Source: Anaeramoeba flamelloides (taxonomy: Eukaryota; Metamonada; Anaeramoebidae). Taken from it: a stretch of DNA of 64,000 bases. Below the pieces are notes generated by a model. That model was not told where the DNA came from and ran no database searches. It saw nothing but the letters and a program-made list of their open reading frames with translations. Every line of letters starts with the position of its first letter. Position 1 is the first letter of the stretch. Below are positions 46,559 through 59,400 of this stretch, one piece after another. The DNA is taken from NCBI GenBank assembly GCA_027625915.1, contig JANTQA010000015.1:9887001-9951000 (forward strand), given 5' to 3'. The translations under genes and the position numbers were made by a program.

Positions 46559-46779
46559 TTTAACAAAACGTTGTTGAAAAAATAAAAAAGAGAAAAAATG
46601 ATTTATTTGCAAACTTTTCATTGTCAGAGGAAAAACTTCAAAACGATAAAAAAGCAATATATTATTCAAATCTAAGGTGGGCCATTTATTATGAAATTTA
46701 GTTTAGAATAGAAATATTGTTTTTTTCTTTTAAATTAGATTTTACTTTTTTTGTAATAGTCTATTATTATGCTTATTGA

Positions 46780-47760
46780 ATATAGGTAATTTCCAATTAA
46801 TGAATGAAAATTTCAAAACAATATCTATTCGTCAGCTATTTTATGGATTAGTTTATTTAATCAAACTCGGAAAGATTTCGACTCAATTGATGTTTGGATA
46901 AATAAAAAGGTAACACCATTTTTAAAAATAAACCCACATTCCACTTTATTAATCTATAAAACTGAAGCAAAAATCGACCAAGTCGGAATTTCGAAATATT
47001 AAAGAAGATATAAACTCAAAAATAAATTAAAAATACTTGGGTTTTAGACTTATACCTAAAAATTTAAAGTTTTCAAAAAAAGATAATGAAAATATTCATT
47101 GTTAATTGACACCTTAAAATTATCAGAATTAAATCTAAACCAATTTAGAGAAATCTTGAGAATAAATTGTTATGGGTGGAAAGGTCAAGAATATTTAATA
47201 ATAATTAGGTATAACAACAACAAAAATAAACAGTCGGGTAATAAAGTGCCGTAGAGTGCCTAGGTTTTTTTAAATTTTTTGAATATAAAGAAAATTTAAT
47301 AAATTTTCTTTACATTTCATAAAGAAAAAAAAACCTAACGGAGCTTTTCTAGAATTTAAAAGAATTGAGAAAAATCAAATATTTTACTTATTTCTTAAAT
47401 TAAAAAAACCTAACGACAAAAATATTTAAAATGGAAAGTACCAATTTCCATTCGAAATTTACGAAACTTCACAAATTATTTAAATAGATATTCTTATGTT
47501 TATGATAAGAATAAAATAAAAACAAAATCATCTAGCTTATGCAAAAAATGCCATAACTCGGAAATAGATGAAGATATCGATCATTTTTTATTGAACTACC
47601 CTTTCTATGAAAAAAAAGAAAAACTTATGATTCAAGAATTAATCCAAATAATATAAAAATAATCAAAATAATATCTTTTGATATTACTCAAAATAAAGAT
47701 TCATTATTTATCATATCATTGGTTAATGATAAAGAATATTCTGATTCTTTATTATAATTT
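46780..47760 (+). mobile_element. Decayed LINE (non-LTR retrotransposon) C-terminal remnant
   Basis: At about 47440-47656 the frame reads NRYSYVYDKNK, then LCKKCHNSEIDEDIDHFLL and NYPFYEKKEKL. This is the CxxC...H...C knuckle placed after the reverse transcriptase in many LINEs; the last Cys is Tyr here. Upstream, about 46850-46960 reads DSIDVWINKKVTPF, typical of the same region. Frames shift several times and no reverse transcriptase core remains. Confidence 0.6.
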
Positions 47761-47896
47761 CTTAACAAAAAATTAGAAATTTGGGAAATACCTAACAGTT
47801 CCTAGGTTTTTTTTTAATTTCTGAAATGAATTTATAATTTATTAAATTAAAAACACAAAACAAAATTACAAAAAACTTAACGGAGCTTTTCTTGAA
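47254..47896. repeat. Pair of about 100-bp direct repeats around the LINE knuckle
   Basis: 47254-47352 and 47799-47896 both run from CCTAGGTTTTTTT to AACGGAGCTTTTCT. Within each, the two sides are inverse (CTAGGTTTTTTT against AAAAAACCTAACG), so each may be a small MITE. Confidence 0.6.
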
Positions 47897-48185
47897 GTTT
47901 TATGGTGGCCTCCTTTTGAATTTTCTGTTTTGAAAATCTATAGATTTTTCAAATAAACAGAAAACTCAAGAATTTCTATCAGCAATAAGAGGAAATTAAT
48001 ATCCTCCCTTCAAAATAAAAAAAAAATTAATCAAAATTTTTATTTCAAACTCACAAACCCTTTATCCCAATAATTATATCAAAAAAACAGCGTGATTTTC
48101 ACAATATCAATATAAAATGAAAATATTGAAATTAATTTTGCTTTTCCTTATTGAACAATTATTCAAAAATTTTATTTTTATAAAG

Positions 48186-48370
48186 TCGATATTCGAATTA
48201 TACCAAACCCATACCTTCTGGAAACAAAATTAATATTTCGAAATTTAAGATCAAAACTCCAAGATCTTGTTACTCATGAACTAAAAAGCCGTATCAAGTG
48301 TCAATTAATACAGATTGTTTATCAAAGAAAGAGATCAGAAAAAAAAAAAAAAGTAAAATTTCGAAAATAA
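48186..48370 (+). other. Exon-like segment, 60 codons
   Basis: After AG at 48184-48185 the frame is open to TAA at 48368 and reads IPNPYLLETKLIFRNL, then HELKSRIKCQLIQIVYQRKR with a Lys run. No ATG; an upstream exon was not found. A GTAAAA donor follows the Lys run. No family recognised. Confidence 0.3.
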
Positions 48371-48719
48371 TTGTAAAAAGCACAAGCAACAAATCTGAGA
48401 TTAGTCAAATTCAAATACCCTTTTTTAACATTTGAAAGCACTTTTAAAAAGAAAAATCTAATGTAAATGAACAGGGTACTGTATTTAAAAACTAAATTAA
48501 CTTTTCAAGATAACAATTTTTAAAGTTGAAATTTTCTTTTTAAAGAAATTTGTAAAAAGACTAGAAGTATTTCTGACTAGTCATTCAAAAAATGTTTCAA
48601 GTTCAATAACTTTAAAATACTGTTGTAAATCATTTTTTTAAATTTCCTAATTTGCCCAAAATTAAAAAAAATTAGAAACTCTATTTTGATTTTGAATTTT
48701 TTCGATCTGAAATCTGTCA

Positions 48720-49127
48720 ATGTCTGAAAAACAACAAGAAGAAATCACAACACAAATAAACCGTATGGGTAGAGCACAGCGTCTAACTTCTGGGTGGCTC
48801 AAAAAGAGAGGAGGAAAATACCATTCTTGGAAAAAAAGGCATTTCATTATTGTCGGAAAAACAGTGCTCTATTATACAAACCCAAGCGACAAAACCCCAC
48901 TCGGTGTTATTAATATTTCCAAGCATTGCGTAGTCCGTTCGTTGCCTTCAAAGAAAAAAGAATTTCGCTTTGAGCTTGATGCCAGAGGAAAACGAACCTT
49001 TCTCTTTGTTGCTGATTCGGATAACAGTCGGCAAACCTGGATCCAAAATTTTGAGAAAGCAATACAGATTCAGGATTTTGATGGATCAGGTAATTTGGAG
49101 ACATGGAATTATCCGACACTTCACAAG
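48720..49127 (+). CDS. PH-domain protein, first exon
   Basis: ATG at 48720 follows an in-frame TGA, which fixes the start. 136 codons are read up to a GTAACA donor (phase 0). Residues about 22-118 form a complete PH domain: SGWLKKRGGKYHSWKKRHF with the strand 1-2 basic residues that bind phosphoinositides, YYTNPSDKTPLGVINI, FRFELDARGKRTFLFVAD, and the closing helix with the invariant Trp in SRQTWIQNFEKAI. PH domains recruit proteins to membranes; it could act next to Ras signalling, but this is only inference. The exon ends in a Leu-Glu-Thr-Trp linker, so more protein should follow. Several protein-like pieces lie downstream (49261-49500, 50114-50266, 50527-50876, 51107-51380), but their frames do not join cleanly. 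Confidence 0.85.
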
Positions 49128-51380
49128 GTAACAATTTTTTTAATTTGTTTGTTTTGAAAATTTCTTGTTATGAAAAAGCCCTTTGTGTTGTTTCGAATTT
49201 TTATCTTTTGTTTTTTACAAGATAAAATACCTTTTTTGTTTTTTGATCACACAAAAACGAAAAAAAACAGCTTCCTCATTGAAAACAAAAGAAGGAAGAT
49301 TGAAAGACTTCAAAAACCAAAACACTATAAGACACAACTTAATTGACCACAACAGATTTACTACAGAATTATTTCTTAAACGATCAGTTTTGAATTCACA
49401 AAAATTCAATTTACAGCTTTCTTAAAAAAGCTCATATTAAAAGTTTTCAAGTGCAACACCAAATAGTCAAATTTGTCCGTTTTAAGCGGTTTGGATAACA
49501 CTTTTTAAAACCTTTAGTATACAATTTTTGAAGAAAGCTTATCAAGCGCTTTTTGCACAGAGTATTTTTAAAGAGTCAAACACAAGTATTATTTTGACAC
49601 AAATGACAAATTTAAGGTTACTGTTAATTACAAAATAAAACGATCAAAATTTTCATTCAACTTTTCCATAAAATCACATTTCAAGAAACATAATAAGTCA
49701 TCAAAGTCCCTAATTCTAAAGCGTAAAATGAATAATTTAAGCTTCTTTTAAGAATTAAAAATTTGAAATGTTAGGTGATTGATAAATCTATTTTTTTTTG
49801 TAAAGTTGAATGAAAATTTTGTTCCATTTATTTTGTAACAAATAGTATAAATTTCACTGTTATAATATAAAATAAGTAGCAATTGAAAAACTTTTTCGAT
49901 ATAATTTGAGGATCTGTAATTGAATTTTATTTTGGTGTGAATCGTTTGGGGAAAAAAAGTTGAAAAGGAAAAAAAGATCAACATGATTTTTAAGGACTAC
50001 GTTTGTAATTGAAATATAAAATTATTTTGCGTTCTTATCATGGTTTAGTGGTTGGTAATTCTCACAAAGATTTATTCAGTGAGATCTAAGTAGGAAAAAA
50101 TGAATTTTTTTTCAGAAACGTTATTGAATGAGTCGTACTTGTATCTCAAACAATGAAAAAAGAAGGTTGGGAAAAAACAACTAATTTAGAAAATTTCTTC
50201 TTGGGTGAAAATGGAAAACCCTCAGACCTTGTTAAGAAGTTTCTATTATTTATTTTAGATATGTGAGTTAAGTTAAGAGTGTTTGGCATTTTCACCTAAG
50301 AAGTCAAAATTGAGAAAAATGGCAAAAATTTTGAAATTATTATCCTTTATTATTTTCTGTTTTGGTTAATATTTACAAAAAGCCTTATAAATTCTTGGGT
50401 ATTGAATAAAATTCGCCAAAATCTATATTTCCTAAAAAAAAAAGATTATTTTTTCAATTTTGAACAAAAAAAATTTTTTATTAAAAAAAAACTAACTAAT
50501 TTTTGCTAATTTAATTTTTACTAGATCATTTCATGCTAAATCCCCCAAAACCTTTACCACACAACCTATCAACCTTTCCATCAAAATCCCAACCCAATTT
50601 GTATTGAAAGAAAACAAGACATTATGCTTTGAAGAGAAACGATACAAACAAAAAAAATTATCACACGTAAATAAATCAAATGTTTTGTGTATTTGGCAAT
50701 GGGGATTCTGTTCAAAAATCAAATATAGTAAATACCATCCTTGAAAGGCTTTGCTGGGAACTTCAACCCAATAAAAAACAAAAAGAATCCTAAAAACAAA
50801 AACTAAAAAACAAAGAGAAAAAGAAAACTCTTTTGTAAGAATTGTTTTAATTTCTGAAGACAATGAAACAATTCAGGTAACCTAATGGTCAAAACTCATA
50901 TGCACAAGATCTTCAAAAGTTAGAGTTGTTTTTTGAGAATGTTTGAAATGATCTTCATTTTTTAGACTAAGAAAATCATGATTATTTTTCTTTTTCATTT
51001 GAAGTTTCTTAATAAGGGTGTTCGAGTTTATTATCTAAAAATTTCTTTTGAATTTTTCATTGAAAATACATGACTTGAAATGATTTTTTTTATCCTAATT
51101 GAAGAATCTTTTGATGAGTATTCCTGGTTTCATTTTAAATTAGATTGTATCAAAAGCTCCTTGATACAAAATGGTAAATTGCAAACTCAGTTCTTAATTC
51201 AAAACCTTACTGAAAAGGAAAAGTAAAATCAATTCAAAGAAGAAACAAATTAAGGATGGAAGTTCTAAATGAATTCTTCAGATACATCATAAATGCAATC
51301 CTTTCATTTGAAGTAGGTTATTACGATCCTTTATCCACAGATTCAAATGAATTATTTTTACAAAAAATGGTGTTTTTTTT
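49128..51380 (+). other. Possible downstream exons of the PH gene, unresolved
   Basis: Pieces on the plus strand read like protein: 50153-50266 (KKEGWEKTTNLENFFLGE), 50529-50700 (KTFTTQPINLSIKIPTQF), 50680-50790 (FCVFGNGDSVQKSN then TILERLCWELQPN), 50800-50876 (ENSFVRIVLISEDNETIQ, then GTAACC), 51256-51370 (MEVLNEFFRYIINAIL). The middle three suggest one domain, possibly a ubiquitin-like Ras-association fold, but the frame shifts between them at short homopolymers. Either small exons were missed, the region is a decayed gene, or the sequence has base-count errors. Confidence 0.35.
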
Positions 51381-51923
51381 GTTTTTATTTTTTATTCTAT
51401 TGACAATTTTTGTGAGAAGGTGGTCATTGTAAATTGGTCATATTTTCACAAAAATGCCCATCAACAACACATAACATAATCTAATAGCATTGTATTTCAT
51501 AAAGAAAAAATTATCTCTTTTCCAAAAAGCTTTTTTTTTTTAACTGTCAATTTTTTTTTAATTTAAAAATGACCAATTCGAAAAACCAATCAAAGAACTC
51601 AATTTGGATTGTTGTTGTTGTCGAAAATTTCAACGGAAGAGTTTAAGAAACCTAACTAAAGAGATACATCTTCAACTTTATGAAGACTTTACAATTTAAA
51701 AAATTTTTTGAAACAAATATAATTTACTAAATTCACAAAAGTGATATGTCCCAAAATAATACATTTTTTGTTTCAATGTTAAATGATTTTTTATCATATT
51801 TAACCCAACTTTTGTGTAAAATTTGTGGTCCTAAGAACACAATTTTATTTTTTTCTTTTTGTTTTAAATTTATCTGTAATATTCTTTATATTTCTCAAAT
51901 ATAAAACTTGAAATATTCTTTAA

Positions 51924-52093
51924 GGGACTAGACTCTATTATTTTTTTCTATTGACCAATTTCTTAATAAGGATTCCTTATCTAGAAATATGTTTAATATG
52001 AAAATAAACAGGGTCTTTCAAATCTAAGTAATTGGCAAAAATTTTTCTCAATCTATTAAATTTAGGTAAAAAAAATTAATATAGACTTGTCCC
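51924..52093. mobile_element. TTAA-flanked family D element, copy D3 (170 bp)
   Basis: TTAA at 51920-51923 and 52094-52097; ends GGGACTAGACTCTATTA and AATATAGACTTGTCCC. Inverse orientation to D2, same length, all of it alignable. Confidence 0.87.
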
Positions 52094-52097
52094 TTAA

Positions 52098-52787
52098 GCC
52101 GTTCACATAAAAAAATGAAATTTCCATTTTTAAAATGATAAAAATGTCCTTTTTGTTCCCATTTATTCTTAACTTTTATCTCAAAGACTTTTTTTGCTTT
52201 AAATACAACAATTCGTGTTAAAACGTACATTAAATGATTCTTTTTAAGAGAATATGTATGATTTGCTCAAAATCTACATCTTCTCTTAAAAAAGTCTTTT
52301 CAAAAATTTAACTAATATTGTTTTTTTGATACTTCGGTATTTGAAGATTGGAATTAGGACATACACACCCTTGCTTCATATTCAAATTGGCTTTTGATGT
52401 TTGAACTTGAATTAATGTAAATGGTTAAAAAAATTTAAATTCTTTTGTTTGAAAAATTTCGTAATATTTTACTTAATTTTGTGAAAATAAAATGTTTTTT
52501 TTTCCAATTAAAAAAAATTAAATTATGATCATTTTTTTTTCTAAAAAATACAATTTTATCTTTTTTTATCTTCATACTTCGTTTTTAAAATTTTATTTAA
52601 CGAACCTTATTTCTTGTTTATATGTTATTGTCATCCTATTGATATTGTTTCTTTTATTTCTACAGTCAGCCAATATTTTTTGTATGAGTTAAATTTTCGT
52701 AATGGGTTAAAGTGAAAACATGAGTTAGTTACACCACTGCACTTAAAAAATCTTCATAATTCATGGAATAGCACATATACAACTGTT
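52098..52787. other. Gene-free stretch
   Basis: AT-rich DNA without supported genes or element ends. Confidence 0.4.
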
Positions 52788-52791
52788 TTAA

Positions 52792-52962
52792 AAAAAGTGC
52801 GGTTTATAATTTCCATTGAAAGTTTTAAAAAGGTGTGATTAGAATTTTAAAATTAATGGAAACTTTTTTAAAAACCTTTTCAAAATTTAAAGTTTTCATT
52901 AATTTTAAACTTCTAATCACACCTTTTTAAAACTTTTAATGGGAATTATAAACAACACTTTG
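52792..52962. mobile_element. TTAA-flanked palindromic MITE, family Q (171 bp)
   Basis: TTAA at 52788-52791 and 52963-52966. Inverse arms of about 75 bp: AAAGTGCGGTTTATAATTTCC against GGAATTATAAACAACACTTT, and AAGGTGTGATTAGAA against TTCTAATCACACCTT. No second copy in the window. Confidence 0.8.
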
Positions 52963-53360
52963 TTAAAGTGCCTTTCATAAGATCTCCAAGTTTTTCAATT
53001 GAATTACATTTGAAAGATTCAAAGCGATTTATTAAATGAGAGGAAAAACAATTGCCAAATATTTTTGATAATAATAAATTCCTTGTAATGTATTGATTTG
53101 ATTTTGCACATCATTTTTGAAAGTTTCATTGAATAATTTTAAGAATTAATTCAATTGAAAACTTGGTAAAAAGTGAGAATAGTGATTTCAAATATTGGAT
53201 GTTAAGTCAAAAAAAAAGTGCTAAAAGGATTTTAAAAAATCAGTGTTGATCAGTAAAAGAAAATATAATAATTTTTTCTTGATTTTGTTAATATACCTAT
53301 TGCACTCAAATCGAAATTTCATTTTGATGTCTCTCCAAAAGAGAAAGGAATCAAAATAGT

Positions 53361-53396
<36 letters not shown>

Positions 53397-53445
53397 AAAA
53401 GGTAAGAAATAATAAGTATTTTTTTTATCAATTAATTAAATAGAA

Positions 53446-56400
53446 ATGGTACAAAACTCCGAAGAAAAGAGAATCCAATCATTAAACAAACAAGTTGCTA
53501 GAAAATTTGTGAGTCTTTTTTTGATTATTTGGATTCAGCTCTATTTCAAAAATTATGACCCACCTGAAATAATAAATTGAAAAAAAAAAAATTATTTTTT
53601 TGTAATCAATGCCAACAAATAATTAAATCCGATTTGTAATTCACTTTTAAATCATTCTAAATATATAAAAACCTGATATTTTAAAAATTAAAAAAAATAA
53701 AATCTAAACCTAAAAAAAAGAGTTTCACAATTTTTGAAATTACCATTATGGATTTTTTATTACTGAACTTTTCATTTAATAAGGTTTACAAGAAGATTTT
53801 TTGCATATTAATAGATGAATTTAAAAAGACATTACAGAGCCTCAATTTTCATAGTGATTATTTGTCTTTTTGAAGATCTTTTTTTTTTTTCCACCCGATC
53901 TTTTATAAAAAAAAAATTATCAAAAAGTATCAAAAAAAAAAAAAAAAAAAGAAAAACAAAAAGAAAAAGAAATACAAAAGAAATACAAAAATTTGAAAAA
54001 CAAAACAAAAATTTACCAAATTAGAAAAAATAATTTTTGATTATGATCTTAAAATGGAAATTAAATTTTATTAGAAGAATGGGAATAAAACCACCCAAAA
54101 AAACGTTCAATTAACGTTATAAAGTGAGCCAACATTTTTGAAAAAATAGTTTACTTTAGTCTAAAAACATTGAGGAATATTAAAAATGTGGAGAACTTTT
54201 TTTAATTGCAAATATTAAGGGAATCACAAAAATCAGAGAAATCACAGAAAAATGAATAATTTTCATTTTTGATGTCTTTTTCATTTTAACTATTATTTTA
54301 AAAACAAATCCCAAATGGTTTAATAATTTGAAATTTATTTCTATTGGTATAAGATTAGATCCCTAGTATTGATATTTAATCGTGTATTTGAATTATAGTC
54401 TGTTTTTATCAAATAATCAAATTCAAAAATCAACAACAACATTAATATTTATTTATTTATTTCTAATTCTATAGAAAGAAGGTCAAAAATTTGTTAATTA
54501 TGCAAGAAAAGGTAACACAGAACAGGTGAGTATGTGGTTAAAAAAAAAGGTAGATGCAAATGGATTATATATAAACAACCAACCCGGAAATGTAATATTT
54601 TTTTTTTATTTTATTTTAACAGTCATTTTTTTTCTAATTTAAACATCAATTTTTTAATCTTCTTTATATTATATTTATTTATAAATATATATTATTTCAA
54701 AACTATTATTATACTGATGATGATGATGATGATGTTTTTTTGTTTTACCAATAGAATGTAATTTTATTTTTCTTTCTTTCAATATTATCTTCTTTAATAC
54801 AAGTAAAACCCAAACCTAAAATTAAAAATTGGATTTATAACAGAAAAAACCACAAACTGCTTTGTATTTAGCATGTTGGAATAATCATTTAAAAACTGTT
54901 AAAGAGCTTCTTATTTGTGGTGCAAGTCCACATCGCCCAAATGAAGAGGGACAGCAACCATTATATATTGCAGCTAGTCAAGGGAACAATGAAATAGTTG
55001 AATTATTATTAGAGTATGGAGCATATATTAATCATCAAGATAAGGTTTGATTTTCTTTTCAAAAATTTTTTTACGTGACTATTAATTATAATATATTTTT
55101 TCTTTTTTAAAGAAAAAAAAACTTTTCACTAATTCTTTCATATTTTGAGCTTACAGATAGTTTGACTAATTTTTGTTATATTATGAATAAATTGATTATG
55201 GATGCACAAATGTGAATTGAAGTACCATTAGATATCTGATCAACCAAAATTATTATTATTATTAATATTTTCTTGGTTTGTTATTAAATTGTTCAAATCA
55301 CAATTCATTTCTCTTAGTTTTAAAAATATAAAAAAACTTTATTAAAGATCTAGTCACTTATCATGAATTTCCTCCATACTCAAGGAGTAGTGACCTGCAA
55401 CTAAAAATGATATTGTCAAATTGTACTTCTTTTGGTTGTCAAAATTCAAATAAACAAAAAAAAATTGAGAAGATTCTGAAAAGACAAAAAATTTTATTCA
55501 AAAAAAAAGTTTTACTAAGCGTTCTCAATTTCAAAAAAACAAAAATTTAAAATAAGATACTTGCTTCTGATTTTCTATTTCCAAAAGGTTAAATTTCTTC
55601 AATTTAAAACAAATTGTTTTTCTGAAAGTACAAAATCAATTTAATTCATTTTTATCTAATTTGTAGTTTTTTATAACTCTCTATATTTGATAAATAAGGA
55701 TTTTGTAACATTCTTTTAATAAAAAATAAACTCATTTGCAAAAAATGAAAAAAATGAAAAAAAAAATCATCTTCGAGATCTCAAAAAGCGCCAAAATGAT
55801 CACTTTGAAAATTAACACAGAGTTTTTTTCAAAATTATAATTCACAATGATTTAAATTGGAAATTTAGTGTAACTCTTTGGTACTTTTTTTTCACAAAAT
55901 GTACTTGTTTTGATTGTTGATTTTTTGAGATTAAAATCACATTATAGGTTGGTTGATTTTTGATTGGTGCTAGGTACTCATATAAATTGATAAATTTTTT
56001 TATTCAATTTCAAATACTTTTTTTTTCACCTTAATGACTTGAGCCTTTATTATGTTTTCAAATAAGAAAATATTTTACTTGGAGTTACTAGATAAAATAA
56101 AAGAGAATAAATCGATGGTTAATATTACAAAAGAGAATTTAGCGAAAAAAAGATGAGAAAACCCAAAGTTAGAATTTTCACGTCCTCAGCAGAAATTGCA
56201 AATCGCAAATGTGAAATATCTAGAATCCCTTTTTTGATCTCTTTTCGGATTATGGAACTCTTCAATTTCAATTTCCAACGAAAATTGTGTTGGCAAGTTT
56301 AATACACTTTTCAGAGAAAATTCAATAAAGTCCCTTCATAAATGAACTTTAACACAGGAACATTAAATTGAAAGAGCAACCAAAATCAACAGAACTTTGT

Positions 56401-59400
56401 ATTTAAAAATGTTTGGAGAAGTTTGAAAATAAAATTAATTTTTTAAAAACAAAATTTTTTATCTTTAAACAATTTGCTGCCCTTGGCAAACCAATCTTGA
56501 AAACAAAACAAAAAAAAAACAGCAACGATCTTTGAAGATCCTTCATTCTAAAAGTTAAAAAGAAGAAAGGATATTTTCATTTTCGTTTTGAAAAAGAAAA
56601 TCACAAAAAAATTCAAAATAGATCTCAAAATTTGATAACTTTTTACTTTTTTTTTCTCACCGGTCAATTTAGTCACTTTGGTGTTTTACTAATTCTGAAT
56701 TAGTTTTAAAAGGAGTATCCAAAAAGATAAACTTTGAAATTTTCGTAACCTGAACATTTTTATTTTTTGAAATTGTAAATTAATTTAATTTTTCTGTAAG
56801 AGTTTTAATAGGGGGTAAAATATCATGTTTTCAGACTTTATAAAATATATTCTTCGAACCAAAATTTCTTGTTTATTGCACAAGTATAAATTGAAAAAAA
56901 TCGAATTTTTAAATATTGGATCTCTGGGCGAATTACTCATCGTACCTAAATCTAAATAATCTGAAAAGATGATTTTTTAAGTTTAGAGCTCTGTATCTCC
57001 TCTAGTTTAGAAGTTATTCTCAATTTTCGATTTTTTGTCAAAAAAAAATTTTTTTTGAAATTTAGAATTTTTCATTTTTAAAAAAGGTACCTTTTTACAC
57101 AAAAATAATTTTTTTTTGGTGTTTTAAAGATCATCTTACTAGGGTAATTTTTGATCAAAAATATGATTTTAGTGAAAAAAATTGAAAAAATTAAGGTTTA
57201 AAAAAATATTTTTTTTTGAAAATTTTTTTACTACTCTTTTGATTTTCTCATTTTTGATTTACTCAAATATTATATTTATAATATATTTTTAACTACAATA
57301 GTTATAAATTTTTTAATTTTGAATTTTTTTTTTTATTTTTTTTTCACTTTTATCCAAGTTATTTATAAAAATACATAAGTTACTGTGAACATTGGTTGAT
57401 AAAATGAAATATAAAAATCTATTTGACATAGACAAAAAAATTTTTTCAAAAATTTTTTATTTTGATTTTTTTTGTGAATTTTTTAAATTTAAACATTATG
57501 AGGGTTAGTGGTTTCGAAAATATTTAGTATTTAAAATGGGTGTTTTTGACTTTTTTCAAAATTGAAAATTTTAAAAAATGTATATAAAAAATTTTTTTCA
57601 AAATATTTTTTAAAGTGCTAAAAATTGGTAACTTTGAAAAAAAAAATTTTTTTTAAACATCTCAAAAAAATGATTTTTATTTTTATTTTAACTGAAAAAC
57701 AATGTTTAAAAAAAAAATTTTTTTTTAATAGGAAAACTCTAGTAAAATTTCATTTTTTTCTAATTTATCAGAAAAAAAATTCACATTACCAATATTTTGA
57801 AAAAAAATTATTAGACCTCATCTTATTTTATATAAATATTCATTTTTTCAAATTTTTAATAGCGTAATCACTAGAAAAATATAAAAAAAAATGCTAAAAA
57901 ATTAAAAACAAATTTTTACTAGAGTTTCCTATTAAAATGATTTTTTCAAAAAAAAAAAAATTTTTTTACAAGTTTTTTTCAATTCAATTTTAAATTTATT
58001 AATTTTTTTACAATGAAAAAAAAAAAAAAAAATTTTTTTAATCGGAAAAAACTTGGAGTTTTTTTTTTTCAAAAAAAAAAATATTAGAAAAATTACTCAA
58101 TTAAAAATTCAATTTCATTATCTTCAAAATTTGATAATTTTAAAATATCCAATAATTACTCATTAGCTCAGCGGTAGAGCACCGAGATCTCAAAATTTGA
58201 AAAGTGTGTAGCCTGAGTTCTATTCCTGGAAAGATCAATAAAATTAATAATTTTTTTTTTTTTTTAAATTTTTATATATCTAATTTGATCAATTAAAGTA
58301 TATATGTTTGCTACATGAATTTACCTTTAAATCTTTTCAAAATTTTTTTTTTCAAAAATAAAAATCTTCTTTAGGTACCAAAATTCGGATAAATGCTGGT
58401 AACTAAGTAGTTTTTTCTGTGTGAGGAGTAGAAGTTTTTAAATTATTTATATATAGTAAAACCTACAATTAAAAAAAAAAATTTTTTTATTTTTTTCAAA
58501 AAAAAAAAACTTTAAAATTCATTTTAATCTATGGGAGTCACTATATAAAAAATATAAAAACAATCTCAATTTTTCATTTTTTGGGGGCTCTTGTATTTTT
58601 CGAATTATTACCCAAAATAGTTTTGAAAAATCACTATTAAAAAATTTGTATATAAAAATCGATTTTGGGCAATATCTCGAAAACTAGACGTCCTAGAGAC
58701 TTCTAAACACCAAAAATCGAAATTTAAGACAATTTTGAATTTGTTGAGCAAAAAAAAAAATTTTTTGATCCCAGTTTTATATTTACTCTTGTGTGTTAAA
58801 AGAAAAATTAATACCATTTTTTTTTTTTTTTTGGGGAAGATTCATAACATTTGATTTAAATTCACTGATAAAAGCCTTGAATCTTTGAAAGAAAAATGCT
58901 ATTATAAAAAAAATAAATTTGAAATTAAACATTTCAGTACATATATATATATATATACCCAAAAAAAAAAATATTTAACAGTAAAAAACAAATTCAAAAA
59001 GTTTAAAAATAAATGAATCTTTTTTTTTTTTTTTCCATTAAAGAGTGGGTACTAAAAGTCCACCTGTTTGCCCGAATCCCTAATCTGAATTAGAGATATT
59101 GTTGAACCAAGTGAGAGTTGGTCATTTCTCCCAAAAATCGGATCCACTCCATAAATTGAGAGGGATTTTGTTCCAATTCCGTTCAGTTTTATAATAGTCA
59201 AAAAGATTCAATTCGGTCAAACGATTTCCTCAAAGAATTAGGGTTTCTAAGAAGCATAAGCCCGATTTTTAATTAAAATTACACCGTGGTGGCTATTTGA
59301 GAAAATGGTAAACAATAAGAAATAATGGTTAAGGGAATAGAACCCCGGCCTTCAGATTGTACACTGGGTTGTGTTGCCACTTGCCCATACTGGTTCTCTA

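Noticed and set aside
50035-50095. tRNA gene suggested by ATGGTTTAGTGGTTGG
   Set aside because: The A-box-like stretch has no B box and no pairing acceptor arms.
57625-57867. 80-codon frame in intron 3 of the ankyrin gene
   Set aside because: Built from A and T homopolymers; no protein-like pattern.
58157-58236. Working tRNA gene (perfect A box)
   Set aside because: Acceptor halves and anticodon stem do not pair; kept only as a relic.
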